From assembly GCA_024803745.1 (NCBI GenBank), contig JANJXV010001821.1, positions 1-64,000 on the forward strand: a DNA stretch of 64,000 nt, written 5' to 3'. The position numbers were made by a program, and so were the translations under genes. Below, piece after piece: positions 12,201-22,284 of this stretch (position 1 is the stretch's first letter; each line of letters opens with the position of its first letter). The DNA comes from Megascapheus bottae (lineage: Eukaryota > Chordata > Mammalia > Rodentia > Geomyidae). The notes beneath the pieces were generated by a model that searched no databases, was not told the DNA's origin, and saw only the letters and a program-made list of their open reading frames with translations.

Positions 12201-13220
12201 AGAGGTGTGTGAAGTCAAAAAATGGTGGTGTGTGAAGTCACAGAATGGAGGTGTGTGAAGTCACAGAATGGAGGTGTGTGAAGTCAAAATGGAGGTGTGT
12301 GAAGTCACAGAATGTAGGTGTGTGCACTCAGAATGGAGGTGTGTGCAGCCATAGATGGAGGTGTGTGAAGTCATAGTATGGAGGTGTGTGAAATCATAGA
12401 ATGGAGTTTTGTGAAGTCACAGAATTGACCTGTGTGAAGTCAGAATGGAGGTGTGTGAAGTCATAGATTGGAGGTGTGTGACGTCAGAAGGGAGGAGTGT
12501 GAACTCATAGAATGGAGGTGTGTGTAGTTACAATGGAGGTGTGTGAAGTCATAGAATGGAGATGTGTGAAGTCACAGAATGGAGGTGTGTGAAGTTATAG
12601 AAAGGAGGTGTGTGAAGTCATAGAATGGATGTTTGTGAAGTAAGAATGAAGGTGTGTGAAGTCATAGAATGTAGCTGTGTGAAGTCAGAATGGAGGTGTG
12701 TGAAGTCATGGAATGGAGTTGTGTAAAGTTATAGAATGGATGTGTGTGAAGTCAAACAATAGAAGTGTGTGGAGTCACAGAACTGAGGTGTGTGAAGTCA
12801 CAGAATGGAAGTGTGTGAAGTCAAAAAGGAGGTGTGTGAAGTCACAGAATGGAGGTGTGTGAAGTCACAGAATGGAGATGTGTGAAGTCAAAAATGTGGT
12901 GTGAGAAGTCAGATTGTAGGTGTGTGAAGTCATAGAATGGAGGTGTGTGAATTGAGAATGGAGGTGTGAAGTCATAGAATGGAGGTGGGTGAAGTCTTAG
13001 AAATTAGGTGTGGGAAGTCATAGAATGGAGAAGTGTAAAGTCATAGAATGGAGGTCTGTGAAGTCATAGAATGGAGGTGTGTGAAGTCAGAATGTAGGTG
13101 TGCTAAGTCATAGAATAGACGTGTGTGAAGTCAGAATGGAGGTGTGTGAAGTCATAGAATGTAGGTGTGTGAAGTCATAGAATGGAAGTGTGTGAAGTCA
13201 TACAATGGAGGTGTGTGAAC
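9300..13220 (+). repeat. Higher-order repeat of about 1.35 kb, three units
   Basis: Marker GATGTTTCTGAATTAAG lies at 9351, 10721 and 12045 (spacings 1,370 and 1,324). ATGTTTGTGAAGTAAG lies at 9937, 11282 and 12629 (1,345 and 1,347). TAGGTGTGGG, or TAGGTATGGG in the middle unit, lies at 10451, 11775 and 13005 (1,324 and 1,230). Three tandem units of roughly 58-60 monomers are therefore present, with substitutions and single-monomer gains or losses between them. The first unit is the most altered near 9,450-9,600. Confidence 0.85.
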
Positions 13221-13898
13221 TGAGAATAGAGGTGTGTGAAATCATAGATGGAGGTGTGGGAAGTCATAGTATGGAGATGTGTGAAATCATAGAATGGAGT
13301 TTTGTGAAGTCACAGAATGGAGCTGTGTGAGTCAGAATTGAGTTGTGTGAAGTCATAGAATGTAGATGTGTGAAGTCATAGAATGGAGGATTGAGAAGTC
13401 ACCGAAGGGAGGTTTGTGAAGTCATAGAATGGAGGTATGTGAAGTCAATTTGGAGGGGTGTGAAGTCGGAGAATGGAGGTGTGTGAAGTCATAGTATGGA
13501 GGTGGGTGAAGTCATAGAATGGAGGTGTATGAAGTCATAGAATGGAGGCGTGTGTAGTCACAGAATGGACGGGTATGAAGTCATAGAATGGAGGTGTGTG
13601 ATGTCAGAGAATTGAGGTGTTTGAAGGCATATATTGGAGTTGTGTGGAGTCAAAATGGATGTGTGAAGTCATAGAATGTAGGTGTGTGAAGTCATAGAAT
13701 GAAGGTGTGTGAAGTCATAGTATGGAGGTGTGTGAACTCATAGAACGGAGGTGTGTGACGTCACAAAGGAAGTGTGTGAAGTCATAGAATGGAGTTGTGT
13801 GAAGTCACAGAATGGAAGTGTGTGAAGTCATGCAATGGAGGTGTGTGAAGTCAGAATGGAGGTGTGTGAACTCCGAATAGAGGTGTGTGAAGTCATAG
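13221..13898 (+). repeat. Diverged satellite linking two blocks
   Basis: Ordinary monomers with a TGAGTCA type near 13330, a GACGGGTATG type near 13570 and TGACGTCA at 13756. The order of variants resembles 5,200-5,750 and 7,760-8,200, suggesting an old shared block, but substitutions and indels are too frequent to give clean borders by eye. Nothing other than satellite is visible. Confidence 0.7.
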
Positions 13899-14298
13899 AT
13901 GGAGGTGTGTGAAGTCATAGTATGGAGGTGTGTGAAATCATGGAATGGAGTTTTGTGATTCACAGAATTGAGCTGTGTGAAGTCAGAATGGAGGTGTGTG
14001 AAGTAATAGAATGGAGGTTTGTGAAGTCAGAATGAAGGTGTGTGAACTCATAGAATGGAGGTGTGTTTAGTCACAATGGAGGTGTGTGAAGTCATAGAAT
14101 GGAGGTGTGTGAAGTCATAGTATGGAGGTGTGTGAAATCATGGAATGGAGTTTTGTGATTCACAGAATTGAGCTGTGTGAAGTCAGAATGGAGGTGTGTG
14201 AAGTAATAGAATGGAGGTTTGTGAAGTCAGAATGAAGGTGTGTGAACTCATAGAATGGAGGTGTGTTTAGTCACAATGGAGGTGTGTGAAGTCATAGA
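13899..14298 (+). repeat. Exact 200-bp tandem duplication
   Basis: 13899-14098 and 14099-14298 are identical as far as I can read, and the identity runs on for about 14 bases after the second copy. Each copy contains the rare TTTTGTGATTCACAG monomer (13951 and 14151), GAAGTAATAGAATGG and GTGTTTAGTCACAATGG. Lack of any difference in sequence with many private variants points to a very recent event or an assembly or read-collapse error. Confidence 0.93.
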
Positions 14299-14312
14299 AT
14301 GGAGGTGTGTGA

Positions 14313-15640
14313 ACTCATAGAATGGAGGTGTGTGAAGTCATGGAATGGAGATATGTGAATTCATAGAATTGATGTTTGTGAAGTAAGAATGAAGGTGTGT
14401 GAAGTCATAGAATTGAGGTTTGTGAAGTCAAAGAATGGAGGTGTGTGAAGTCATAGAATGGAGCTGTGTGAAGTCAGAATGGAGGTGTGTGAAGTCCTAG
14501 AATGGAGGTGTGTGAAGTCACAGAATGGAGGTGTGTGAAGTCACAGAATGGAAGTGTGTGAAGTCAAAACGGAGGTGTGTGAAGTCATAGATGGAGGTGT
14601 GTGAAGTCACAAAATGGACATGTGTGAAGTCAAAAAGGTGGTGTGAGAAGTCACAATTGTAAGTGTGTGAAGTCACAGAATGGCGGTGCGTGAAGTCAAA
14701 ATGGAGGTGTGTGAAGTCAAAGAATGTAGGTGTGTGAAGTCATCGAATGGAGGTGTGTGTAGTCACAGAATGGAGGTGTGTGAAGTCACAGAATGGAGGT
14801 GTGTGAACTCAGAATGGATGTGTGTAAAGTCACAGAATGGAGGTGTGTGAATTCATAGAATGGAAGTTTGTGAAGTCATAGAATGGAGGTGTGTGAAATC
14901 ACAGAATGGACGGTATGAAGTCATAGAATGGAGGTGTGTGAATTCACAGAATTGAGGTGTTTGAAGTCATATATTGGAGGTGTGTGAAGGCAAAATGGAT
15001 GTGTGAAGTCATAGAATGGAGGTGTGTGAAATCATAGAATGAGGGTATGTGAGGTCATAGAATGGAGGTGTGTGAAGTTCCAGAATGGAAGTGTGTGAAG
15101 TCATAGAATAGAGGTGTGGGATGTCATAGAATGGAAGTGTGTGAGGTCAAAGAAAGTAGGTGTGTGAAGTCACAGAATGGAGGTGTGTGAAGTCACAGAA
15201 TGGAGGTGTGTGAACTCAGAATGGAAGTGTGTGAAGTCACAGAATGGAGGTGTGTGAAGTCATAGAATAGAGGTGTGTGAATTCATAGAGTGGAGGTCAG
15301 TGAAGTCACAGATTCGAGGTCTGTGAAGTCATAGAATGGAGGTGTGTGAAGTCAGAAGGTAGGTGTGCGAAGTCATACAATAGAGGTGTGTGAAGTCAGA
15401 ATGGAGGTGTGTGAAGTCATAGAATAGAGGTGTGTGAACTCATAAAATGGAGGTGTGTGACGTCACAATGGAAGTGTGTGAAGTCATAGAATGGAGGTGT
15501 GTGAATTCATAGAATGGAAGTGTGTGAAGTCATACAATGGAGGTGTGTGAAGTCAGAATGGAGGTGTGTGAAGTCACAGAATGGAGGTGGGTGAACTCAG
15601 AATGGAGGTGTGTGAAGTCACAGAATGGAAGTGAGTGAAG
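14313..15640 (+). repeat. Diverged satellite without a traced close copy
   Basis: Plain monomers with scattered private variants, including GAAGTCAAAAAGGTGG near 14624, GTATGAAGTCATAG near 14914 and TGACGTCA at 15458. The part from about 15,280 (GTGGAGGTCAGTGAAG, then CAGATTCGAGG) resembles the starts of the units near 15741 and 17406. No other element is visible. Confidence 0.7.
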
Positions 15641-16177
15641 TCACATAATGGATGTTTGTGAAGTCACATAATGGATGTGTGTGAAGTCATAGAATGGAAG
15701 TGTGTGAAGTCATAGAATGGAGGTGTGTGAATTAAAAGAGTAGTGGTCAGTGAAGTCACAGATTCGAGGTCTGTGAAGTCATAGAATGGAGGTGTGTGAA
15801 GTCAGAATGTAGGTGTGCGAAGTCATAGAACAGAGGTTTGTGAAGTCAGAATGGAGGTCTGTGAATTCATAGAATGGAGGTGTGTGAACTCATAAAATGG
15901 AGGTGTGTGACGTCACAATGGAAGTGTGTGAAGTCATAGAGTGGAGGTGTGTGAAGTCACAGAATGGAAGTGTGTGAAGTCATACAATGGAGGTGTGTAA
16001 AGTCAGAATGGAGGTGTGTGAAGTCACAGAATGGAGGTGTGTGAGGTCAGAATGGAGGTGTGTGAAGTCATAGATGGAGGTGTGTGAAGTCATAGTATGG
16101 ATTTGTGTAAAATCATAAAATGGAGTTTTGTGAAGTCACAGAATGGAGCTGTGTGAGTCAGAATTGAGGTGTGTGAA
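15641..16177 (+). repeat. 537-bp block, copy 1 (1,665-bp spacing)
   Basis: It matches 17306-17842 at a constant offset of 1,665. The TAGTGGTCAG marker is at 15741 and 17406, TGACGTCA at 15908 and 17573, and TAGATGG at 16071 and 17736. The same marker monomer series recurs at 21756, 25529, 29587, 32810 and 43761, so this block is an early member of the 4-kb family further right. Confidence 0.82.
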
Positions 16178-17305
16178 GTCATAGAATGTAGACGTGTGAA
16201 GTCATAGATTTGAGGATTTTGAAGTCACCGAAGGGAGGGTTGTGAAGTCATAGAATGGAGGTATGTGAAGTCAAATTGGAGGGGTGTGAAGTCGGACAAT
16301 GGAGGTGTGTGAAGTCATAGAATGGAGGTGGGTGAAGTCATAGAATGGAGGTGTATGAAGTCATAGAATGGAGGTGTATGAAGTGACAGAATGTAAGTGT
16401 GTGAAGTCACAGAATGGACGTGTGTGAAGTCACAGAATGGAGGTGTGTGAAGTCACAGAATGGAGGTGTGTGAAATCAGAATGGAGGTGTGTGAAGTCAC
16501 AGAATAGAGGTGTGTGAAGTCACAGAATGGAGGTGTGTGAAGTCATAGAATGGAGGTGTGTGAAGTCAGAGTATGGAGGTGTGTGAACTTAGAATGGAGG
16601 TGTGTGAAGTCAAAATGGAGGTGTGTGAATTCACCGAATGGAGTTGTGTCAACGCAGAATGGAGGTGTGTGAAGTCACAGAATGGAGCTGTGTAAGTCAG
16701 AATTAAGGTGTGTGAAGTTATAGAATGTAGTGTGTGAAGTCATAGAATGGAGGATTGTGAAGTCACCGAAGGGAGGTTTGTGAAGTCATAGAATGAAGAT
16801 ATGTGAAGTCAAATTGGAGGGGTGTGAAGTCGGAGAATAGAGGTGTGTGAAGTCATAGAATGGAAGTGTGTGAAGTCACAGAATGGAAGTGTGTGAAGTC
16901 ATAGAATGGAGGTGTGTGAATTCATAGAGTAGAGGTCAGTGAAGTCACAGATTCGAGGTCTGTGAAGTCATAGAATGGAGGTGTGTGAAGTCAGAATGTA
17001 GGTGTGTGAAGTCACAGAATGGAAGTGTGTGAAGTCATACAATGGAGGTGTGTGAAGTCAGAATGGAGGTGTGTGAAGTCACAGAAAGGAGGTGTGTGAA
17101 CTGAAAATGGAGGTGTGTGAAGTCATAGAATGGAGGTGTGTGAAGTCACAGAATGGACGGTATGAAGTCATAGAATTGAGGTGTGTGAAGTCACAAAATT
17201 GAGGTGTTTGAAGTCATATATTGGAGGTGTGTGAAGTCACAGAATGGAGGTGTGTGAAGTCATAGAATGGATGTGTGTGAAGTCATAGAATGGAAGTGTG
17301 TGAAG
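16178..17305 (+). repeat. Spacer between the 1,665-bp copies, related to 17.85-18.13 kb and 22.1-22.6 kb
   Basis: The stretch contains the GATTTTGAAGTCACC marker near 16215 that recurs at about 22121, 23644, 25998 and 27817. It also has TCACCGAATGGAGTTG at 16631, which pairs with 17999 at an offset of 1,368. A 21-bp GTAGTGTGTGAAG variant begins near 16727. It is satellite throughout. Confidence 0.7.
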
Positions 17306-17718
17306 ACACAGAATGGAGGTGTGTGAAGTCACATAATGGATATGTGTGAAGTCATAGAATGGAAGTGTGTGAAGTCATAGAATGGAGGTGTGTGAATTAA
17401 TAGAGTAGTGGTCAGTGAAGTCACAGATTCGAGGTCTGTGAAGTCATAGAATGGAGGTGTGTGAAGTCAGAATGTAGGTGTGCGAAGTCATAGAACAGAG
17501 GTTTGTGAAGTCAGAATGGAGGTCTGTGAATTCATAGAATGGAGGTGTGTGAACTCATAAAATGGAGGTGTGTGACGTCACAATGGAAGTGTGTGAAGTC
17601 ATAGAGTGGAGGTGTGTGAAGTCACAGAATGGAAGTGTGTGAAGTCATACAATGGAGGTGTGTGAAGTCAGAATGAAGGTGTGTGAAGTCACAGAATGGT
17701 CGTGTGTGAAGTCAGAAT
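17092..17718 (+). repeat. 627-bp block, copy 1 (4,350-bp spacing)
   Basis: It matches 21442-22068 at an offset of 4,350. GAACTGAAAATGG is at about 17099 and 21449, TCACAAAATTGAGG at 17191 and 21541, and TAGTGG at 17406 and 21756. The same series recurs near 25,215, 29,273 and 43,450, making this the left-most clear member of the 4-kb higher-order family. Confidence 0.82.
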
Positions 17719-17842
17719 GGAGGTGTGTGAAGTCATAGATGGAGGTGTGTGAAGTCATAGTATGGAGTTGTGTGAAATCATAAAATGGAGTTTTGTGAAG
17801 TCACAGAATGGATCTGTGTGAGTCAGAATTGAGGTGTGTGAA
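17306..17842 (+). repeat. 537-bp block, copy 2 (1,665-bp spacing)
   Basis: This is the partner of 15641-16177. It ends after the TGAGTCAGAATTGAGG monomer, where the copy at 16178 goes on with GAAGTCATAG but this one with GAACTCAG. At that point it joins a run that matches from about 16470, so two older blocks are spliced here in monomer register. Confidence 0.82.
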
Positions 17843-18769
17843 CTCAGAATGGAGGTGTGTGAAGTCACAGAATAGAGGTGTGTGAAGTCACAGAATGGAG
17901 GTGTGTGAAGTCATAGAATGGAGGTGTGTGAAGTCACAGTATGGAGGTGTGTGAATTTAGAATGGAGGTGTGTGAAGTCAAAATGGAGGTGTGCGAATTC
18001 ACCGAATGGAGTTGTGTCAATGCGGAATGGAGGTGTGTGAAGTCACAGAATGGAGCTGTGTAAGTCAGAATTGCGGTGTGTGAAGTCATAGAATGTAGTG
18101 TGTGAAGTCATAGAATGGAGGATTGTGAAGTCACCGAAGGGAGGTTTGTGAAGTCATAGAATGGAGGTATGTGAAGTCAAATTGGAGGGGTGTGAAGTCG
18201 GAGAATGGAGGTGTGTGAAGTCATAGAATGGAGGTGGGTGAAGTCATAGAATGGAGGTGTATGAAGTCATAGAATGGAGGTGTATGATGTCACAGAATGT
18301 AAGTGTGTGAAGTCACAGAATGGAGGTGTGTGAAGTCACAGAATGGAGGTGTGTGAAGTCACAGAATGGAGGTGTGTGAACTCAGAATGGAGGTGTGTGA
18401 AGTCACAGAATAGAGGTGTGTGAAGTCACAGAATGGAAGTGTGTGAAGTCATAGAATGGAGGTGTGTGAAGTCACAGTATGGAGCTGTGTGAACTTAGAA
18501 TGGAGGTGTGTGAAGTCAAAATGGAGGTGTGTGAATTCACCGAATGCAGTTGTGTCAACGCAGAATGGAGGTGTGTGAAGTCACAGAATGGAGCTGTGTA
18601 AGTCAGAATTGCGGTGTGTGAAGTCATAGAATGTAGTGTGTGAAGTCATAGAATGGAGGATTGTGAAGTCACAGAAGGGAGGTTTGTGAAGTCATAGAAT
18701 GGAGGTATGTGAAGTCAAATTGGAGGGGTGTGAAGTCGGAGAATGGAGGTGTGTGAAGTCATAGAATGG
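17832..18769 (+). repeat. Pair of blocks with 538-bp spacing
   Basis: 17832-18231 and 18370-18769 match at a constant offset of 538. GAATAGAGG is at 17870 and 18408, and the TCACCGAATG monomer is at 17999 and 18537 (there TCACCGAATGCAG). GTCAATGCGG in the first copy reads GTCAACGCAG in the second. The stretch between them (18232-18369) is plain satellite. A third, looser copy lies at about 16,470-16,860. Confidence 0.8.
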
Positions 18770-21441
18770 AAGTGTGTGAAGTCACAGAATCGAGTGTGTG
18801 AAGTCACAGAATGGAGGTGTGTGAAGTCACAGAATGGAGGTGTGTGAACTCAGAATGGAGGTGTGTGAAGTCAGAATGGAGGTGTGTGAATTCAGAATGG
18901 AGGTGTGTGAATTCACCGAATGGAGTTATGTGAAGGCAGAATGGAGGTGTGTGAAGTCACAGAATGGAAGTTTGTGAAGTTATAGAATGGAGGTGTGTGA
19001 AGTCATATAATGGATGTTTCTGAAGTAAGAATGGAGGTGTGTGAACACAGTATGGAGGTGTGTGAAGTCACAGAAGAGAGGTTTGTGAAGTCATAGAATG
19101 GAGGTTTGTGAGGTCATAGAATGGATATTTCTGAAGTAAGAATGAAGGTGTGTGAAGTCACAGAATGGAGGTGTGTGAAGTCACAGAATGGAAGTGTGTG
19201 AAGTCATACAATGGAGGTGTGTGAAGTCAGAATGGAGGTGTGTGAAGTTACAGAATGGAGGTGTGTGAAGTCAGAATGGAGGTGTGTGAAATCATAGATG
19301 GAGGTGTGTGAAGTCATAGTATATAGATGTGTGAAATCATAGAATGGAGTTTTGTGACGTCACAGAATGTAGCTGTGTAAGTCAGAATTGAGGTGTGTGA
19401 AGTCATAGAATGTAGATGTGTGAAGTCATAGAATGGAGGATTGTGAAGTCACCGAAGGGAGGTTTGTGAAGTCATAGAATGGAGGTATGTTAAGTCGAAT
19501 TTGAGGGGTGTGAAGTCGGAGAATGGAGGTGTGTGAAGTCATAGAATGGAAGTGTGTGAAGTCACAGAATGGAGGTGTGTGAAGTCACACAATGGAGGAG
19601 TGTGAAGTCACAGAATGGAGGTGTGTGAACTCAGAATGGAGGTGTGTGAAGTCACAGAATAGAGGTGTGTGAAGTCATAGAATGGAAGTGGGTGAAGTCA
19701 TAGAATGAAGGTGTGTGAAGTCATAATGGAGGTGTGTGAAGTCAACGAATGGGGTTGTGTGAACGCAGAATGGAGGTGAGTGAAGTCACAGAATGGAGGT
19801 TTGAGAAGTCATAGAATGGAGGTGTGTGAAGTCATTTAATGGATGTTTCTGAAGTAAGAATGAAGGTGTGTGAAGTCATAGAATGGAGGTGTGTGAAGTC
19901 ATAGAATGGAGGTGTGTGAAGTCACAGGATGGAGGTGTGTGAAATCAGAATGGAGGTGTGTGAAATCATAGATGGAGGTGTGTGAAGTCATAGTATGGAG
20001 ATATGTGAAATCATAGAATGGAGTTTTGTGAAGTCACAGAATGCAGCTGTGTAAGTCAGAATTGAGCTGTGTGAAGTCATAGAATGTAGATGTGTGAAGT
20101 CATAGAATGGAGGATTGTGAAGTCAACGAAGGGAGGTTTGTTAAGTCATAGAATGGAGGTATGTGAAGTCAAATTGGAGGGGTGTGAAGTCGGAGAATGG
20201 AGGTGTGTGAAGTCATAGAATGGAGGTGGGTGAAGTCATAGAATGGAGGTGTATGAAGTCATAGAAGGGAGGTGTGTGAAGTCACAGAATGGACTGGCAT
20301 GAAGTCATAGAATGGAAGTGTGTGAACTCAGAGAATTGAGGTGTTTCAATTCATATATTGGAGGTGTGTGGAGTCAAAATGGATGTGTGAAGTCATAGAA
20401 TGTAGGTGTGTGAAGTCATAGAATGTAGGTGTGTGAAGTCATAGAATGTAGGTGTGTGAAGTCAGAGAAAGGAGGTCTGTGAAGTCATAGAATGGAGGTG
20501 TGAGAAGTCATAGAATGGATGTGTGTGAAGTCACAGAATGGAGGTGTGTGAAGTCACAGAATGGAGGTGTGTGAAGTCACAGAATGGAGGTGTGAGAACT
20601 CAGAATGGAGGTGTGTGAAGTCACAGAATGGATGAGTGTGAAGTCATAGAATGGAAGTGTGTGAAGTCATAGAATGGACGTGTGTGAAGTCAGAATACAG
20701 GTGTGTGAAGTCACCGAATGGAGTTGTGTGAACACAGTATGGAAGTGTGTGAAGTCACAGAAGAGAGGTTTGTGAAGTCATAGAATGGAGGTTTGTGAGG
20801 TCATAGAATGGATGTTTCTGAAGTAAGAATGAAGGTGTGTGAAGTCATAGATTGGAGGTGTGTGAAGTCATAGAATGGAGGTGTGTGAAGTCACAGAATG
20901 GAAGTGTGTGAAGTCAGAATGTAGGTGTGAAGTCATAGAATGAAGGTGGGTGAAGTCATAGAAAGGAGGTGTGATAAGTCATAGAATGGAGGAGTGTGAA
21001 GTCATATACTGGAGGTGAGTGAAGTCACAGATTCGAGGTCTGTGAAGACATAGAATGGAGTTGTGTGATGTCAGAATGGAGGTGTGCGAAGTCATAGAAT
21101 AGAAGATTGTGAAGTCAGAATGGAGGTGTGAGAAGTCATAGAATGGAGGTGTGTGAACTCATAGAATGGCGGTGTGTGACGTCACAATGGAAGTGTGTGA
21201 AGTCACAGAATGGAGGTGTGTGTAGTCATACAATGGAGGTGTGTGAAATCAGAATGGAGGGGTGTGAAGTCATAGAATAGAGGTGTGTGAAGTCATACAA
21301 TGTAGGTGTGTGAAGTCAGAATGGAGGTGTGTGAAGTCACAAAATGGAAGTGTGTGAAGTCATAGAATGGAGGTGTGTGAATTCATAGAGTAGAGGTCAG
21401 TGAAGTCACAGATTTGAGGTCTGTGAAGTCATAGAATGGAG
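18770..21441 (+). repeat. Satellite related to the 38-42 kb block
   Basis: Part of this stretch shares marker order with 40.1-41.0 kb at an offset near 21,220. GGAGTTATGTGAA begins at 18922 and 40142, and GTAGCTGTGTAAG is at 19369 and 40590. The GGTGTGATAAG monomer at about 20967 opens a series that recurs in the 24.5, 28.5, 37.4 and 42.7 kb copies (GAAAGG marker 20961, 24489, 28547, 37356, 42719). TGACGTCA occurs at 19355 and 21177. No other element is visible. Confidence 0.72.
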
Positions 21442-22068
21442 GTGTGTGAACTGAAAATGGAGGTGTGTGAAATCATAGAATGGAGGTGTGTGAAGTCACA
21501 GAATGGACGGTATGAAGTCATAGAATGGAGGTGTGTGAAGTCACAAAATTGAGGTGTTTGAAGTCATATATTGGAGGTGTGTGAAGTCACAGAATGGAGG
21601 TGTGGGAAGTCATAGAATGGATGTGTGTGAAGTCATAGAATGGAAGTGTGTGAAGTCACAGAATGGAGGTGTGTGAAGTCACATAATGGATGTGTGTGAA
21701 GTCATAGAATGGAAGTGTGTAAAGTCATAGAATGGAGGTGTGTGAATTAATAGAATAGTGGTCAGTGAAGTCACAGATTCGAGGTCTGTGAAGTCATAGA
21801 ATGGAGGTGTGTGAAGTCAGAATGTAGGTGTGCGAAGTCATAGAACAGATGTTTGTGAAGTCAGAATGGAGGTCTGTGAATTCATAGAATGGAGGTGTGT
21901 GAACTCATAAAATGGAGGTGTGTGACGTCACAATGGAAGTGTGTGAAGTCATAGAGTGGAGGTGTGTGAAGTCACAGAATGGAAGTGTGTGAAGTCATAC
22001 AATGGAGGTGTGTAAAGTCAGAATGGAGGTGTGTGAAGTCACAGAATGGAGGTGTGTGAAGTCAGAAT
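21442..22068 (+). repeat. 627-bp block, copy 2 (4,350-bp spacing)
   Basis: This is the partner of 17092-17718. The CAGATTTGAGG variant just before it (near 21409) shows T where almost all other copies have CAGATTCGAGG, another C/T difference at a CpG. TGACGTCA is retained at 21923. From 22069 on it follows the TGAAGTCACTGAAGG series and no longer the 17.7 kb copy. Confidence 0.8.
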
Positions 22069-22284
22069 TGAGGTGTGTGAAGTCATAAAATGTAGATGTG
22101 TGAAGTCATAGATTTGAGGATTTTGAAGTCACTGAAGGGAGGGTTGTGAAGTCATAGAATGGAGGTATGTGAAGTCAAATTGGAGGGGTGTGAAGTCGGA
22201 GATTGGAGGTGTGTGATGTCATAGAATGGAGGTGGGTGAAGTCATAGAATGGAGGTGTATGAAGTCATAGAATGGAGGTGTATG

